64,000 nucleotides of DNA from Strix aluco (GCF_031877795.1 NC_133937.1:19619501-19683500); one strand, 5' to 3'. Positions 37,346 through 53,445 are shown, counted from the stretch's first letter. Numbers and translations: made by a program. Notes: generated from the sequence alone by a model not told the origin.

Positions 37346-38744
37346 CACCAGGAAAAGTGGGGAGTTTCAGGTCCTAGATACCTGCTCTCATATCAGAAAT
37401 GCTGTTCCCTCTCTGGATAGAAAAGTGCATTGGGAATGAAGAATAATAAAAAAGAGATAGAAATGGAATGGAAGGAAGGTGTGAGAAAGAAATGGGAGAA
37501 AGGGAAGAGACAGCAGAATGGAGAGAGATGTGAGTCACAGACTTCACTGGATTTTGCATAGTGATTTCTTCCTCCAGTTCTTTTTCATTTTTTCCTGTAA
37601 AACTTTTAAAGAAAAATTAAAAAAAAAGTGCACCTATAACAAAGCAACTGTTGGCTTGTTGGGGAAGGGGTCCTTCCAAGGTTTGGCTGTTCCCTCAGGT
37701 TTTGGATTTGTGCTGTGCTTTATTGAACACATCGTTTTGTTTTCAGTGAGCACAACGAGACTTGCACAGTACAGACAGCGTGTTCCTTATCTACAGGATG
37801 AGACGAGGCTGTTTTAATAACTACCATGATGAAGATGGAGATGAACTTATATACAAGAGGAATTGCCTTCACATTACACACATTATCTTCCTACAAAGCA
37901 GCAATTGTTTTTGCAAATAACATAATATTAAATAATTGGTAGAATTTTTGCGTTTCCTGCATAGTCCAGTCTAATGGAATCTATATGAATATTGATGGTT
38001 TTCTTCTGCATAATATCACCACATAAATCCCTGTGTCAGCTACTAGACTTTAGCTATAATACTGCTTTACAATGCATCCACCGACTGTAAATCAAAACAA
38101 CCAACACAAGAAACTCTTTGGCAAATGTAATTCAGTACATTCGCATGGGGGTCTACAGATGGTGGTGGAAGAGGATTAGACTGCCCAGTCCTTTGCATAA
38201 TTCTTCTTTCCTTCTAATTTTCCTGGTCAAACTACATGCCATACTTATGAACTTTCCAGACCAATCCAATGCCTGGTGGAAATCCTCTTTTATCAGTGGA
38301 GTTACACCAACAATGGATTTGGCCCTCCGAGGGTCAAATCAAGCCAGTCATGAGTGAACCAACCAAATCCTGCTTTCATACCCTAGCTCGTGTCTCAAGT
38401 TTAGTGAAACACCATTATAAAAATAAGCATTTCTGAGCTGCTAGCTTCTCTTGAGGTGGCCCCTGGACTGCTGGTTGCCAAGTGTGAGGCATGACAGTCT
38501 CCATTTCTCTAGCCTCCTCAGGAGGGTCTCCATGCTGGTCCTGGGATTTAGTGCCTCTGCCCTGACCACCTGCTAAGGGAAACGGAGTGGTGCACAAGTA
38601 GAGCAAAGGCTGTACTGAGAGACTTTACTAACAGGGTCCAGCATCTATCTGGTGTCTGTGGAGGAAAATAGAAGGAGTGGTGAAAGTAAATTTTTAGAAA
38701 TTACTCAGAATTTTCTTCTCATATAGATTGAGATAATGGGCCAA

Positions 38745-38850
38745 ATTTTGGTCTCGGTGACAGTATAACAACTCCGCTATTTGCAGCAGGTTACTCAGAG
38801 GTAAGACGTGCAGAATGACACTTTTAATAGATCTGGAGTAACCTCTTTGA
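38745..38850. repeat. Old sauropsid repeat fragment, unclassified
   Basis: GGGCCAAATTTTGGTCTCGG TGACAGTATAACAACTCCG and AGATCTGGAGTAACCTCTTTG resemble a worn repeat frequent in birds, crocodiles and turtles (ccaaattctgatctcagttacacc..ggagtaactcc). The family name is not certain. Confidence 0.4.
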
Positions 38851-40264
38851 TTTTATTCTGTACAGGAACAGATTTTAGCTCTATATCTTCTATGTAAACA
38901 TCCCCCCCCAAATACCCTTATCATTTGGGCACCCCATTAAAGAAGACACAGACCTATAATCAGCTAGAGCCATGCAAGGGCTAAAAGTGTTAGGTGAAAG
39001 GGGCCTTTGGGATCAACACAGCTGTTTACTGATGATGGATTTCATACATACAAGTTAAACTTGGAGACAGAATACTGAGTCCACAACCACATCTCCTCTG
39101 AGGCTTTGAACTTTGGATTTTATACATAATGTTGGCTGTACAGATTGCTCCACTGTTCACTTTTATGCCCTTCGGGGGTTTGATTCTCAATCCTGTCTTT
39201 GTCCATGGACAGTAGCCCACGAGTTTTATCTGAAACCTCTCTAAAACAACAAGGATCTACTTTGGCAGACTTGATGCCCTGGGGACAGGCTATAGCTGCC
39301 TTCATGTTTTGAGTATTTTTTCAGAAGTGTTAGTGCAAGGAACAGTTTATGAGTTTGCTGACAATACAGGAGTAATAAGCATTTCTATTGACAGCCTTTT
39401 GCAGAACAGTGTTTGCCAGTCACTTGGGAACCAAAAAGAGCAGAGAATCCCTAGAGAATCATCAGGTGAGCATTTGGGATAAGGGGTAAATATTAGGGTG
39501 CACAATATAGGATTGATGATGAAAAGATGGGGGCTGTATGTTGGAACTGGCTGGTAGGATGCAGGTATGTGGATTTGAATGGAGGCCTATAAATTAGTAG
39601 GTGTAAGAGCAGATGGACTGGGAATCAAAGGGGCCCATATAGCAAGGCTACAGTGGTTAGGAAATTAGGTGCTGGGTACAGGTAATGAGGCTGTTGTCAC
39701 CAGCAGTGGGGATCTGGATAATGGGTGTTGGGCATATCTAAAATTGCGGAAGTTGGGATGTGGGTGAACTGAAGTCATCATGTGTACGGGGGTTAAGGTA
39801 AAAGGATCAGAGGCTAAGGGCTAGGGAACCAAGCAATAATCCCAGCCAATCCTGAATTTGTCCATCTCAGTCTCAGCTGTCCAGAGGGCAATCAGATGGG
39901 CCCACATGAAGCCCCACACTTTCCACCACACAGCGCAGTTAGAGCGCAGCTGGGCTTGTTTTCTTTGTTTGCCAACCAGTGACATGGAAAACGTTTGTTG
40001 ACTCAGAGTGCTTTTTTGTCGACTGATGTGTTTGGTAACTTTGTCAGATGTGACTTGTCCACACTGCTCCCCAGAGACAGGATTTGGGAAAGGGGGAGGA
40101 GGAGGAGGCGACCGGGTGGAGCTGGCATCCAATCCTCTCCAATACCACCATCCCATTGTAGTGCAAAACAGAAAGGAAACAAAACCCTAGAGTGAAAGAG
40201 GAGCATCAAACGTCAGAGGAACTCGTCTGCCATTCAGGTGGTGGGGAGGGATGGGACTTGGAGT

Positions 40265-40270
40265 TTTATT
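40265..40270 (-). promoter_or_regulatory. Candidate PAX2 poly(A) signal AATAAA
   Basis: TTTATT on the plus strand is AATAAA on the minus strand, about 1 kb past the PAX2 stop, and it is the first exact match downstream of the gene. The transcript-sense sequence after it (ACTCCAAGTCCC) is not clearly GU-rich, so the call is tentative. TATAAA-type variants occur near 40410-40430, and later exact signals lie near 37719 and 36109. Confidence 0.35.
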
Positions 40271-41231
40271 TTTGTAGGGTTTTTTAATTATTATTTTGGT
40301 TTTTTTGTTGTTTTTGTTTGCTTGGGTTTTTTAGAAAATTGGGGATTTGTTCTTTTTTTTTTTTTCCTTTTTACAGACCTTCATGACAAAGCATAAAAAC
40401 ACAGTTATATTTATATATCTATTTATATATTTCTTCATTTCGTCGGTTGGTTTGTAAATGTTGCTCCATCCTCCTGTCTGAGCTGATTGTGTGTCACAGA
40501 AATTGTGGGTGTATGTGTGAGGTTCCTCCCAACTCTGGCCTGCAAGGTCACCACATGTGAGGTGCAGCCAACTATGGGGGAAGCCATGCTGGAGAGTGGG
40601 GATGAGGTGCACAGAGAACCCCTTGTGGGGTGCAGATAGTTACTTGGTCCTTTTCTTCATTGCCAGATGGGCCAGGTCTCTGTACTGCCATCTCTGCTCT
40701 AGACAGATTGTTCCCTCTGTCTTGGGAAACAGGGTGAGCATCACAGGTTACACATGTTGAAGAGTCCACCACAGAAGAGCGTATCTTTGGGGAACAGTGT
40801 TTTGTGAGCAGCGTTCTCCCCTGCTTCCCCTGGCCCTTACCGCTCCCAGAAGAAGGGGGTCCTGTAAGGCAGTGGTTGCCAGCTGCATTGCTTCCCAGTC
40901 CCCCTGAAGTCCTGGAAGCCAACGGGACTTCACGTGGCTGAGCTTTGCCCAGGCGCAGTGGAGGCCTCCCACAGGAGAAGCCACTTGGCCACAGGCTCTT
41001 CCTGGCGTGGGGGGAGCGGTCGGGGCGGGGGGCACGGGGAGGGCAGGGGTCTCAGTCTCATGTGGTGAGCGCTTGGTCCGGCGCCTTCGTGGTGAAGAGG
41101 AAGGAACTGGACTGTGGGGAGGAACGGAGAAGGTCTCTTCACCCTTCCCAGGGATGGAGGGAGGTGATCAGACAGGTACAATGTGGAGGCCTAAGCTGTC
41201 GCCCTGCAGTTTCATGTGGTTTCCATGGTAA
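40265..41231 (-). other. PAX2: Probable PAX2 3' UTR
   Basis: This is the minus-strand sequence after the canonical PAX2 stop (its first 64 nt are coding in the alternative frame). It is GC-rich near 40960-41120 and becomes very A-rich in the transcript sense at 40260-40370, just before the first AATAAA. No open frame of interest is seen. The 3' boundary is inferred from a single candidate poly(A) signal, and a longer UTR is possible. Confidence 0.5.
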
Positions 41232-41289
41232 CTAGTGGCGGTCATAGGCAGCGGCAGCAGTGGGAGGTGCGGAGCCCCGGGATGTGGCA
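41168..41289 (-). CDS. PAX2: PAX2 terminal exon, alternative frame (LHIVPV C-terminus)
   Basis: Nineteen nucleotides inside the terminal exon the minus strand reads CCCCTTATTATTATAG then TGCC, a plausible second acceptor (AG at 41290-41291). Splicing there from the preceding exon (CTA A|TG CCA) replaces S-S-P-Y-Y-Y with a new frame beginning MPHPGAPHLPLLPLPMTATS, continuing through YHGNHMKLQGDSLG and ending LHIVPV at TGA 41168-41170 (40 residues). The canonical TAG is bypassed because it is out of frame. From memory, human PAX2 isoforms exist with a very similar end (LPLLPLPMTATSY, then LHIVPV), made by an internal acceptor in the last exon. Amino-acid similarity continues about 20 residues past the canonical stop, so coding pressure in this frame is a better explanation than chance. 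Whether this species uses the site needs transcript data. Confidence 0.75.
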
Positions 41290-41308
41290 CTATAATAATA
41301 AGGGGAAC
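41232..41308 (-). CDS. PAX2: PAX2 terminal exon, canonical C-terminus
   Basis: The acceptor AG is at 41309-41310, after the minus-strand tract CTTCTCCTGTGTTAACTTTC. The exon completes a split serine codon (A|GT) and then reads SPYYYSATSRGSAPPTAAAA YDRH followed by TAG at 41232-41234. SSPYYYSA..YDRH is the classical PAX2 end; PAX5 shares the YDRH end, while PAX8 ends differently. The alanine run after PPT is four residues here. The same exon can be read in a second frame from an internal acceptor (separate entry), so its bases are probably under selection in two frames. The intron just upstream carries AAAAT and GGAAA microsatellites. Confidence 0.96.
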
Positions 41309-41356
41309 CTGAAAGTTAACACAGGAGAAGAATGGACTGGTTGAAAGGACAAACAG

Positions 41357-41394
41357 TAAAATAAAATAAAATAAAATAAAAAATAAAATAAAAC
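41357..41394. repeat. (AAAAT)n microsatellite
   Basis: About seven AAAAT/AAATA units with one insertion, about 50 nt upstream (transcript sense) of the PAX2 terminal acceptor; reads as TTTTA repeats in the pre-mRNA. Confidence 0.95.
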
Positions 41395-41425
41395 AATCAA
41401 ACGAAGAAAAGAAACAAAGGAGAAC

Positions 41426-41462
41426 TGAAAAGGAAAGGAAAGGAAGAAAGAAAAGGAAAGGA
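41426..41462. repeat. (GGAAA)n-type purine tract
   Basis: AAAAGGAAAGGAAAGGAAG and further AAAGGAAAGG units; in the PAX2 pre-mRNA this is a TTTCC polypyrimidine tract about 120-155 nt before the terminal acceptor. Confidence 0.9.
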
Positions 41463-41858
41463 ATCAAAAGAACAAACTTGAGGAATCAGCTCTTAATGCG
41501 GTTAGGGAAAGACGATCAGTGGAAGCCAGCTGAGGGCTGTGTTTCAGTAGAGAGGTGCTACTGTGTCCTCTGGCTCTGAAGCCCCTCTACGGGAAGGAGA
41601 TCCTTTTGCTCCTTCTGACTGTCAGTAAGTTGCCAAGAGGTAAGCCTGTGAGCATTGCAGCACAAATACATCACACCTGATCCGAGGCCACAAGGCAAGT
41701 GTCAGGGCCAGATGTTCTGAGCATACCTGACAAAGTATAATGGGTCACTTTTAAAACCAGGAGGGGAGAAATGAAACAAAATTACATTTTATTACTTGGG
41801 ATTTTGGTCACATTTGACATGAAAGCTCTCTAGATGGTTATTGAATGTGTGTTAAATA

Positions 41859-41965
41859 GTGATTGATTATTAAGATCACGTTTACTGATGTTTAACAACA
41901 CAGGAATGAAATGTGCATCTATTATTCTGTTGTTAAACCTCAGTAAATACGTAGGTAATAATCAC
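41859..41965. other. Imperfect 107-nt hairpin in last PAX2 intron
   Basis: 41881-41900 pairs with 41928-41947 over 20 bp with one mismatch, around a 27-nt loop. Outside, a GTGATT..ATTA segment (from 41859) pairs with TAATAATCAC (to 41965) with a short bulge. It would fold in either strand's RNA. Size is like a miRNA precursor or a small palindromic transposon remnant; no product is assigned. Confidence 0.7.
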
Positions 41966-42632
41966 AGCTGATTTATTTTACATATAATAAATCTCTTCCT
42001 ATTCCCTTGCAAAGAAATGTTGTGTTAGAAGATATGGTCTTATGGGAGGTTTTTTTCTCTCTGAAAAAAACCTGACTATTTCTGAGCATATTAGTCACTG
42101 GAGCTGGATGCATCCCTGCAAGAAAACTCTACTGGCTATTATAAACCTAGTGATGCAGCCTGTCTCCCGCTCTGGACACTGTTCCAACTGGTCCAATAGG
42201 AAGAAATTCTATGGGATTTCCAGATCCCCAGGAATTGACTCTGGGTTTAGCTTGGGAAAGGAGTGTAACCTCATCTGGATTTTTAATCAGACCTCAAATG
42301 GATGCTGATTGTGGCCTGAGAGAGTAGGAGAACCTGAATTTAACTTCTGATCTAATCTGGAATGAAGTGTGGATGCAGCCTATGGAGAAGCCAGAGCTTA
42401 ACTGGAATTCTGAACCATCTCATGGAGGAAGAATTGGCTTCAGAACAGATACAAAATACATGAGGTATATGCCTATCTAGACACTGGACTGGAGAGTGAG
42501 GAAAAAGGCCTTTCACCTGCCCAAATACTTGAAAACCCTCTTCAGAAACAAAAAAAACCAAAGAAAATAAAACAAAGAGACAAACAGAAGGAGCGCGAGG
42601 CTGGGGGTGTGCTGGGGGAAAGAGGTACTCAC

Positions 42633-42719
42633 TTAGTAATGCAGGGTTGCTGAACCGCCAGGCCTCGTTGTAGGTTGTGTACTGAGGGTGACTGTAGGGG
42701 TTCCCAGAGAACTCGCTCC
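42633..42719 (-). CDS. PAX2: PAX2 internal exon ([13 protein letters not shown] segment)
   Basis: This 87-nt phase 1-1 exon has an acceptor AG at 42720-42721 (minus TTTCTTCCAG) and a donor GTGAGT starting at 42632. It encodes [20 protein letters not shown] followed by RFSNPALL. This is diagnostic of PAX2: PAX5 has [25 protein letters not shown] and PAX8 has [25 protein letters not shown]. The exon is symmetric, so skipping it would fuse VPG directly to the SPYYYS terminal exon in frame. The upstream junction gives V-P-G-S and the downstream junction gives L-L-S-S. It lies 1.3 kb upstream of the last exon. No stop or frameshift is present. Confidence 0.97.
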   Translation of the reverse strand, partial: GASSLGTPTVTLSTQPTTRPGGSATLHY

Positions 42720-48795
<6,076 letters not shown>

Positions 48796-49189
48796 TCAGG
48801 ACAGGTGTTCAGTAGGGATAAGATCTTTCAATATTCAAAAATAAATAAATCACCTTTTGTCCCACTGTCACATGACTAGCCCCTTGATAGGCAAGTGCTG
48901 TGCAGCATTCTTTTACATAAGTGCTGTCCATCCACTGAAAATTTGGGGGGAAGGTTGCAGGACTTTTGATCTCACACTGTAAGGGTGGATGTTAAAACTT
49001 AGCTTTGTGAGGCTCAAAAGATTTTTTTTTGTTTAATTGTAGATTTTGGATCTATTTTAACTAAATCAAAATGGCCCTGAGCTGCACAGACAATGGTAGC
49101 ATATTCATTGCCAGAGTAGCTGAGGTCTTGTCTATATGCAGTGAATGCAGTTCCAAAACTGTGGTGATGTTGCTTTAAGGCATGATCAA

Positions 49190-49378
49190 TGTGCAAGGCA
49201 TTGGAAAGTGATCCAAGAGTTTTCTGAGTCTGTCTCTTTTCCCACCTCTGCCACTGGCCTGCTGATGATTTTAGGCAAGTCACTTCACCTCTCTGTGCTT
49301 CTTTTTATGCTGCAAACTCTTTGGTGCAAGGGCACACTTTTAGTACATTTGCACAGTGCTATCATGAGATAAATACTG
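49190..49378 (-). repeat. MIR-like amniote SINE in PAX2 intron
   Basis: CTCTGCCACTGGCCTGCTG, TTAGGCAAGTCACTTCACCT CTCTGTGCTTC, then CAAACTCTTTGGTGCAAGG and TTTGCACAGTGCTATCATGA. The core and the far block are both present, making this the clearest SINE in the window. Confidence 0.8.
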
Positions 49379-49735
49379 GTTGGACTCCTCCCAGGTGCTG
49401 GTGTCATATATATAATATTAGGATCATGCAAATTACTTTGAATTCTCACTTAATTTTTATCACAGGTACAAGTTTTTGTTAGTAATACTTAAAGTTGTGG
49501 TATCTTTTCTCCACCAAAGAAGTAGAGAGGGGTGTGGACTGGGTGGATGATTGTAGTTTATTTTTCATCTCTTAGGAAGTGCAGCTGGAGGCTTCTTGGT
49601 TGATGCCAGAGGCATTTCCTCATTTGGACTGGTTAGCCTGAAAATGGGCCAGCCAGAAGGGCATTTGCTGTTAGTGCTTATTGCATTTAGATGAACTAAA
49701 ATCATCTCAGAAGCTGCTGGGAGTTTCAAGCCAAA

Positions 49736-49773
49736 CCCCCCGCCCCCCCCCCCCCCCCCCCAAAAAAAAAAAA
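49736..49773. repeat. Poly(C) then poly(A) homopolymer tract
   Basis: CCCCCCG followed by 19 C and then 12 A. In the PAX2 pre-mRNA (minus strand) it reads poly(T) then poly(G). The exact lengths may be affected by sequencing. Confidence 0.9.
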
Positions 49774-52508
49774 GGCTAAATAAATTAAGATAATCTTTCC
49801 TCCACAGCTGCTGGGAGATTTACAGCTCAACCTGCAACGCTGTCTACTGACATCTCAGCCTGTTCCAGACATCCAAAGCCTTTCACATTCCCTAGGTGAA
49901 CTATAGCTCACCAAGACATTTGTGCCATTTGTTGTTCCTTTGTTAGATTTTGTCTCTCCTGTCTGTTCTAACTGGAGGGCTGGAGTATGGTTCGCCTTTA
50001 GAAGTGACAGATTAAGTATGGCCCATTAACACCACTGGAGTCACTGGTACTGTGCTGGGATATGCCAGTGAAAGAAGAGTAAGAGTTGGTTGAACTGTAA
50101 TAGTAGCAGAATGATAACTGATAAAGCAGGCCCTGGAACAAGCATGAGCCTTAGCTGGGGAATCAGAAATAGTAACAGTTACACAGCAAAGCAAAAACTA
50201 ATCAACATGGAGCATTAACCTGAAGGGAGGAAGTTTCTCTGAGGTGTGGTAGGCTAAACCAGTGTCATTGCTTTCATAGGTCTTGACTAAAGATTACTGA
50301 GGTGATTTGCTCAAGAAAAAAAGACATGCAAGTTCATTCTTTCTCCCTGAAGAGGTTCCTGATCAGTGGATGATGTTCCTAGCTCACCTCCTTAGATAAT
50401 GGCACAGAACTACCAGACAACGGCTGAGCCATTTTCCAGCCACTCCCCAATATTGATAAAAATAAATATATAATGCCTCAGGGATTTATATTCTACAGTC
50501 TTCTACTCTTTTATCACCGTCATTCCTTTAGTGATTTGTAGCTGTGTGTTAAGCTGTATGATTAACACCTACTAGATGTAGTTCTTTTTTTTTTCCTCAC
50601 ATTCTTTTAAGGCAAGAAAGTTTTATGCTTAAAATTCATGTTCTTTCGGTTTCATTTATTGACTAGCCTGAGAAATAACAACAGGTGATGAGTGAGAAAA
50701 TAGTGTCACTGAAAAGTTAGAGAGAACATTATGTAGCAGCAGGCAAAATTAATTCATTTTGACACTTCCATTCAGGTGGGAACACATACACACTCTGCTA
50801 CTCGATCTATGCACATAACGCCCCTGTGTTTTTATTCAGACATGAGCGCACAGAGACTGTTCAAAACTCAGTGTGGAAAATTCATTGGGAAGTGATCATC
50901 TGTCAAAATCCCAATCTTCAAAAAGAAGATAACAAACAAGTACAGTATCAGCAACATGAGTAAGAGTCCCACAGAGAGACTCTTAAAATGCTGTTACATA
51001 CAAGCGGGCCCCTTCCATTACCTCTTCTCATTACCAACAGGCAGACAGGACTATTAAATTCTTGTATTCCAGGGCTATGGCAAAGCTAGCACCTATCCTG
51101 CTCATAACATGCTTCCAACTCCAGCCATTCTCCCTTCTCCAAGAGCCTTCTGAGTGAGGAACAGCACCTTCATCACTGTGACATTGAGCTTTTGAACACT
51201 CTCCCATGTCTAATTCTCCATAAGGGTCCTAAGGCAGGTGCCTCTTCTGAAACACAGTGCCTTCTAGGCTGGAGGGTGGTCATATATGACTGCATCCCCA
51301 GAGAACTATATTGTTGGAGAGAGTCTGTCAGGAGACTCCTTGGTTTAGGAAATCCTTAAAGCTCAGAGGCTCTTATTGGCTGCAGTAAGATTGGACCAAG
51401 ACAGTGTTATGAACACAAAAGTCTTCTCTGCTGTTACTTGATGCTTTCCTACAGGGAGGTTTAGAAATGCAAATCTCACCTGACAAGACAAAGGGAGGAT
51501 GTTAGGTCAAAAGAGAAAAATAATATAGGAACATGAAGGAGGCAGAGGTAAGATGTGTTTCTTGAGCATTAGGAACTGTGGTCTGCACTAAGACTTCATC
51601 TGTTCTGAAAAAGCCCAAATTACATTCTTTGACAGTGGAGTGACAACAGCCTCAGTGGTCACCTGAAATGATACCCACTGTTTTATCTAAACCACCCCTG
51701 AGCTTCTGCAGCAATGTTGCTTCAGTCACCTTGCACAGGAGTTTCCCCTAGTACCTACCTGAAACTTGTCCTTCCACCCCATCCTCCCCTCCAGCCTGCT
51801 GCTCCTAAGTGCTGCCATCTTCTGCAACCTATTTCTTCACTTCTGTGCTTCCCTTAAAGGCCACCTACCTCAGGTCTGTATTCCTTTGGCTATAAGACAT
51901 TACAGTCTCTCACTCAACCTTCCTGGTCTTGACATTCAGATGTGATACCCTGTTTCTTAACTACCTGGTCTGCGGTGTGAAGGTGCCAGCTCACACTGAC
52001 ACTCGCAAACCAGGTGACTCAAATATTGCTCACACCGTAGCTGTGGCTGTTCTCACCAACTGCCTATGTATTTATCTGACTTAGTAGTTTGTATAGCCCA
52101 TGCTAAATGACCCTGTGAGTCCTAGCGCTGGCTAGGTTATTCAAGCTGCTGTCATTTACTGTAGGCTAGCACACAGTACCCTTGCTGGGCCTGAGGCAAC
52201 ACAGGATTTTGCTGTACAAGTGTTTCTATAGTAAGTCCCCGACCCATCCAACTGGGACACCCGGTCACTTCTAGGTAGTTGCAGCTTCTTCTCCCATTTT
52301 ATTCTAAAAAATGAAGGACAGGCATGAAATCTTTTAGTGACTCTCCATGAAGCTGAGAACACATGCTGCATACACAGAACTGGAACATGGTTGCTCTGGT
52401 TCCCACTTGCATTCAAAGAGCTTGCAGCATTTACTGGTCTCCCCATCAGACGAAACTGAACCCCTTGCCTGCAGCATCCCCACTGAGTTTGTGGCCAAGG
52501 CCAGTTAC

Positions 52509-52718
52509 CTGCTATCAGAGGCTGGCTGCTGGACTGCCCAAAGTGGGCACCATGATGAAGGAAGGCACTGTAGCAAGGCGTGGACGCATCGTCTGAAAGG
52601 GCCATGTGGAAGGGCTGAAGATCAGCCTGCCCAGAGCCGACCGGCGTGGTGGGGGTGAAAGGGGTGAGAGAGGCTCCATGAGGCTCTTGCTTTATACTGA
52701 GGGGAGAGGAGAGGTTTT
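52509..52718 (-). CDS. PAX2: PAX2 internal exon, PAX8-like cassette (70 codons)
   Basis: This 210-nt exon is flanked by an acceptor (AG at 52719-52720, read on the minus strand) and a GT donor at 52507-52508. It starts and ends in phase 1, so it can be included or skipped without shifting the frame, and it joins exactly to the RDMAST exon (GCA G|GT CGT = A-G-R). The 69 complete codons begin NLSSPLSIKQEPHG and end FGQSSSQPLIA. They resemble the PAX8 segment with SPFAIKQE, a later YGQ and a final ALLSG, and the position in the protein is the same, just before GR(D/E)M. IKQE (52684-52695) fits the sumoylation consensus psi-K-x-E; PAX8 is reported to be sumoylated in such a motif. The residues are Ser/Thr/Pro-rich, as expected of a transactivation region. 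I do not recall this segment in canonical human PAX2 or PAX5, so it is either an ancestral PAX2/5/8 exon kept in this lineage or an alternative exon. A second AG at 52697-52698 would break the frame. Confidence 0.82.
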
Positions 52719-53324
52719 CTGTGGTAGGGTAAGGGATGGACACAGACAGACAAAGGGAACAGGGGGAGGAAGAGGAGGGTGGGGAAGGGAGGAGAGGAAG
52801 AACAAAATGGGTAAATGAAAATGGAGTGGTTAAAATCTACAGGGAAATTAATTTAAAAACAAAAATAAAAATAAAAAGGTTAGGAGTAGATCAGAGGAGC
52901 CAGTGCTGAGACAACAGCAGTAAATGCACCCGGGGGCTAGGCTCTGACTGCAGGGATGCCTCTGCAGGGGCAGCAGGAGATGAGGAGAATGGAGTGCAGT
53001 GGCAGATGGGAGGAATGGGATGCAGGAAGAGGAGAGGTGAGGGAGGGAACATGCAGGAGAGGGAGGACAGGAAGAAGCGTAGGGTTGGGAAGGAGAAGAA
53101 TGCTCTGAAGCTTCTGTGCTCCCTTTCCTGATGCTTTCTCTGGCTGGCCAAGGGCACATGAAAGTGCTACACTTACACAGTTTGGCCCAGGGAATTACAC
53201 CACTTTGTCTCTTCAAACCCAAGGTAACCTTCTCCAGGAGAGCAGCATTGTTATAAGCATCTATTAAACAGGATGCTTGGTGTAATGGCCAAAGCTTCTC
53301 AAGCCAAACTCTGTAAAAGCTTTG

Positions 53325-53445
53325 ACAAAAAAGGGGTAACTGAAGTTTGAGGTGGTTAAAATAAAAATGGGACTGTGCAATTAATAGGCAGATAGACAGA
53401 TGGATCAATCAATTGATCTTGTTCACAGTGGCGTACTTTGGAGCT
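53325..53445 (+). repeat. Inverted-repeat arm A in PAX2 intron
   Basis: 121 nt that match the reverse complement of 55794-55911 with small gaps and scattered changes. Exact shared blocks include 23 nt at 53340-53362, AAATGGGACTGTGC and AATCAATTGATCT. The element family is not recognised. It lies 0.6 kb upstream (transcript sense) of the PAX8-like cassette exon. Confidence 0.85.

Larger units (their letters stand above)
17309..40264. other. Gene-free flank downstream of PAX2
   Basis: Twenty-three kilobases with no recognisable exon. It contains old CR1 and SINE pieces (19905, 20195, 23885, 37215, 38745), simple repeats, a perfect hairpin (22653) and candidate regulatory islands (29911, 30780, and a repeat-free block at about 34740-35460 rich in TAAT cores). 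Long gene-free flanks are usual around developmental regulators such as PAX2. Confidence 0.6.
41309..42632 (-). other. PAX2: PAX2 last intron
   Basis: This 1.3-kb intron runs GTGAGT to AG between the SEFSGNPY exon and the terminal exon. It contains AAAAT and GGAAA microsatellites within 50-160 nt of the terminal acceptor and a 107-nt imperfect hairpin at 41859-41965. I saw no further coding exon in it. Confidence 0.9.

Noticed and set aside
41859-41965. Calling the hairpin a miRNA gene
   Set aside because: Fold alone is not enough; the seed is not recognised and no small-RNA data are available. Kept as an unassigned hairpin.
52697-52698. Second acceptor AG inside the cassette exon (CCCCTCAG before TATAAAG)
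   Set aside because: It has a better pyrimidine tract but would start the exon in phase 2 and break the frame with phase-1 partners.
52848-53408. 186-codon open frame on the minus strand next to the cassette exon
   Set aside because: Ser/Pro/Leu-rich translation of purine-rich intron, overlapped by inverted-repeat arm A; no PAX similarity.
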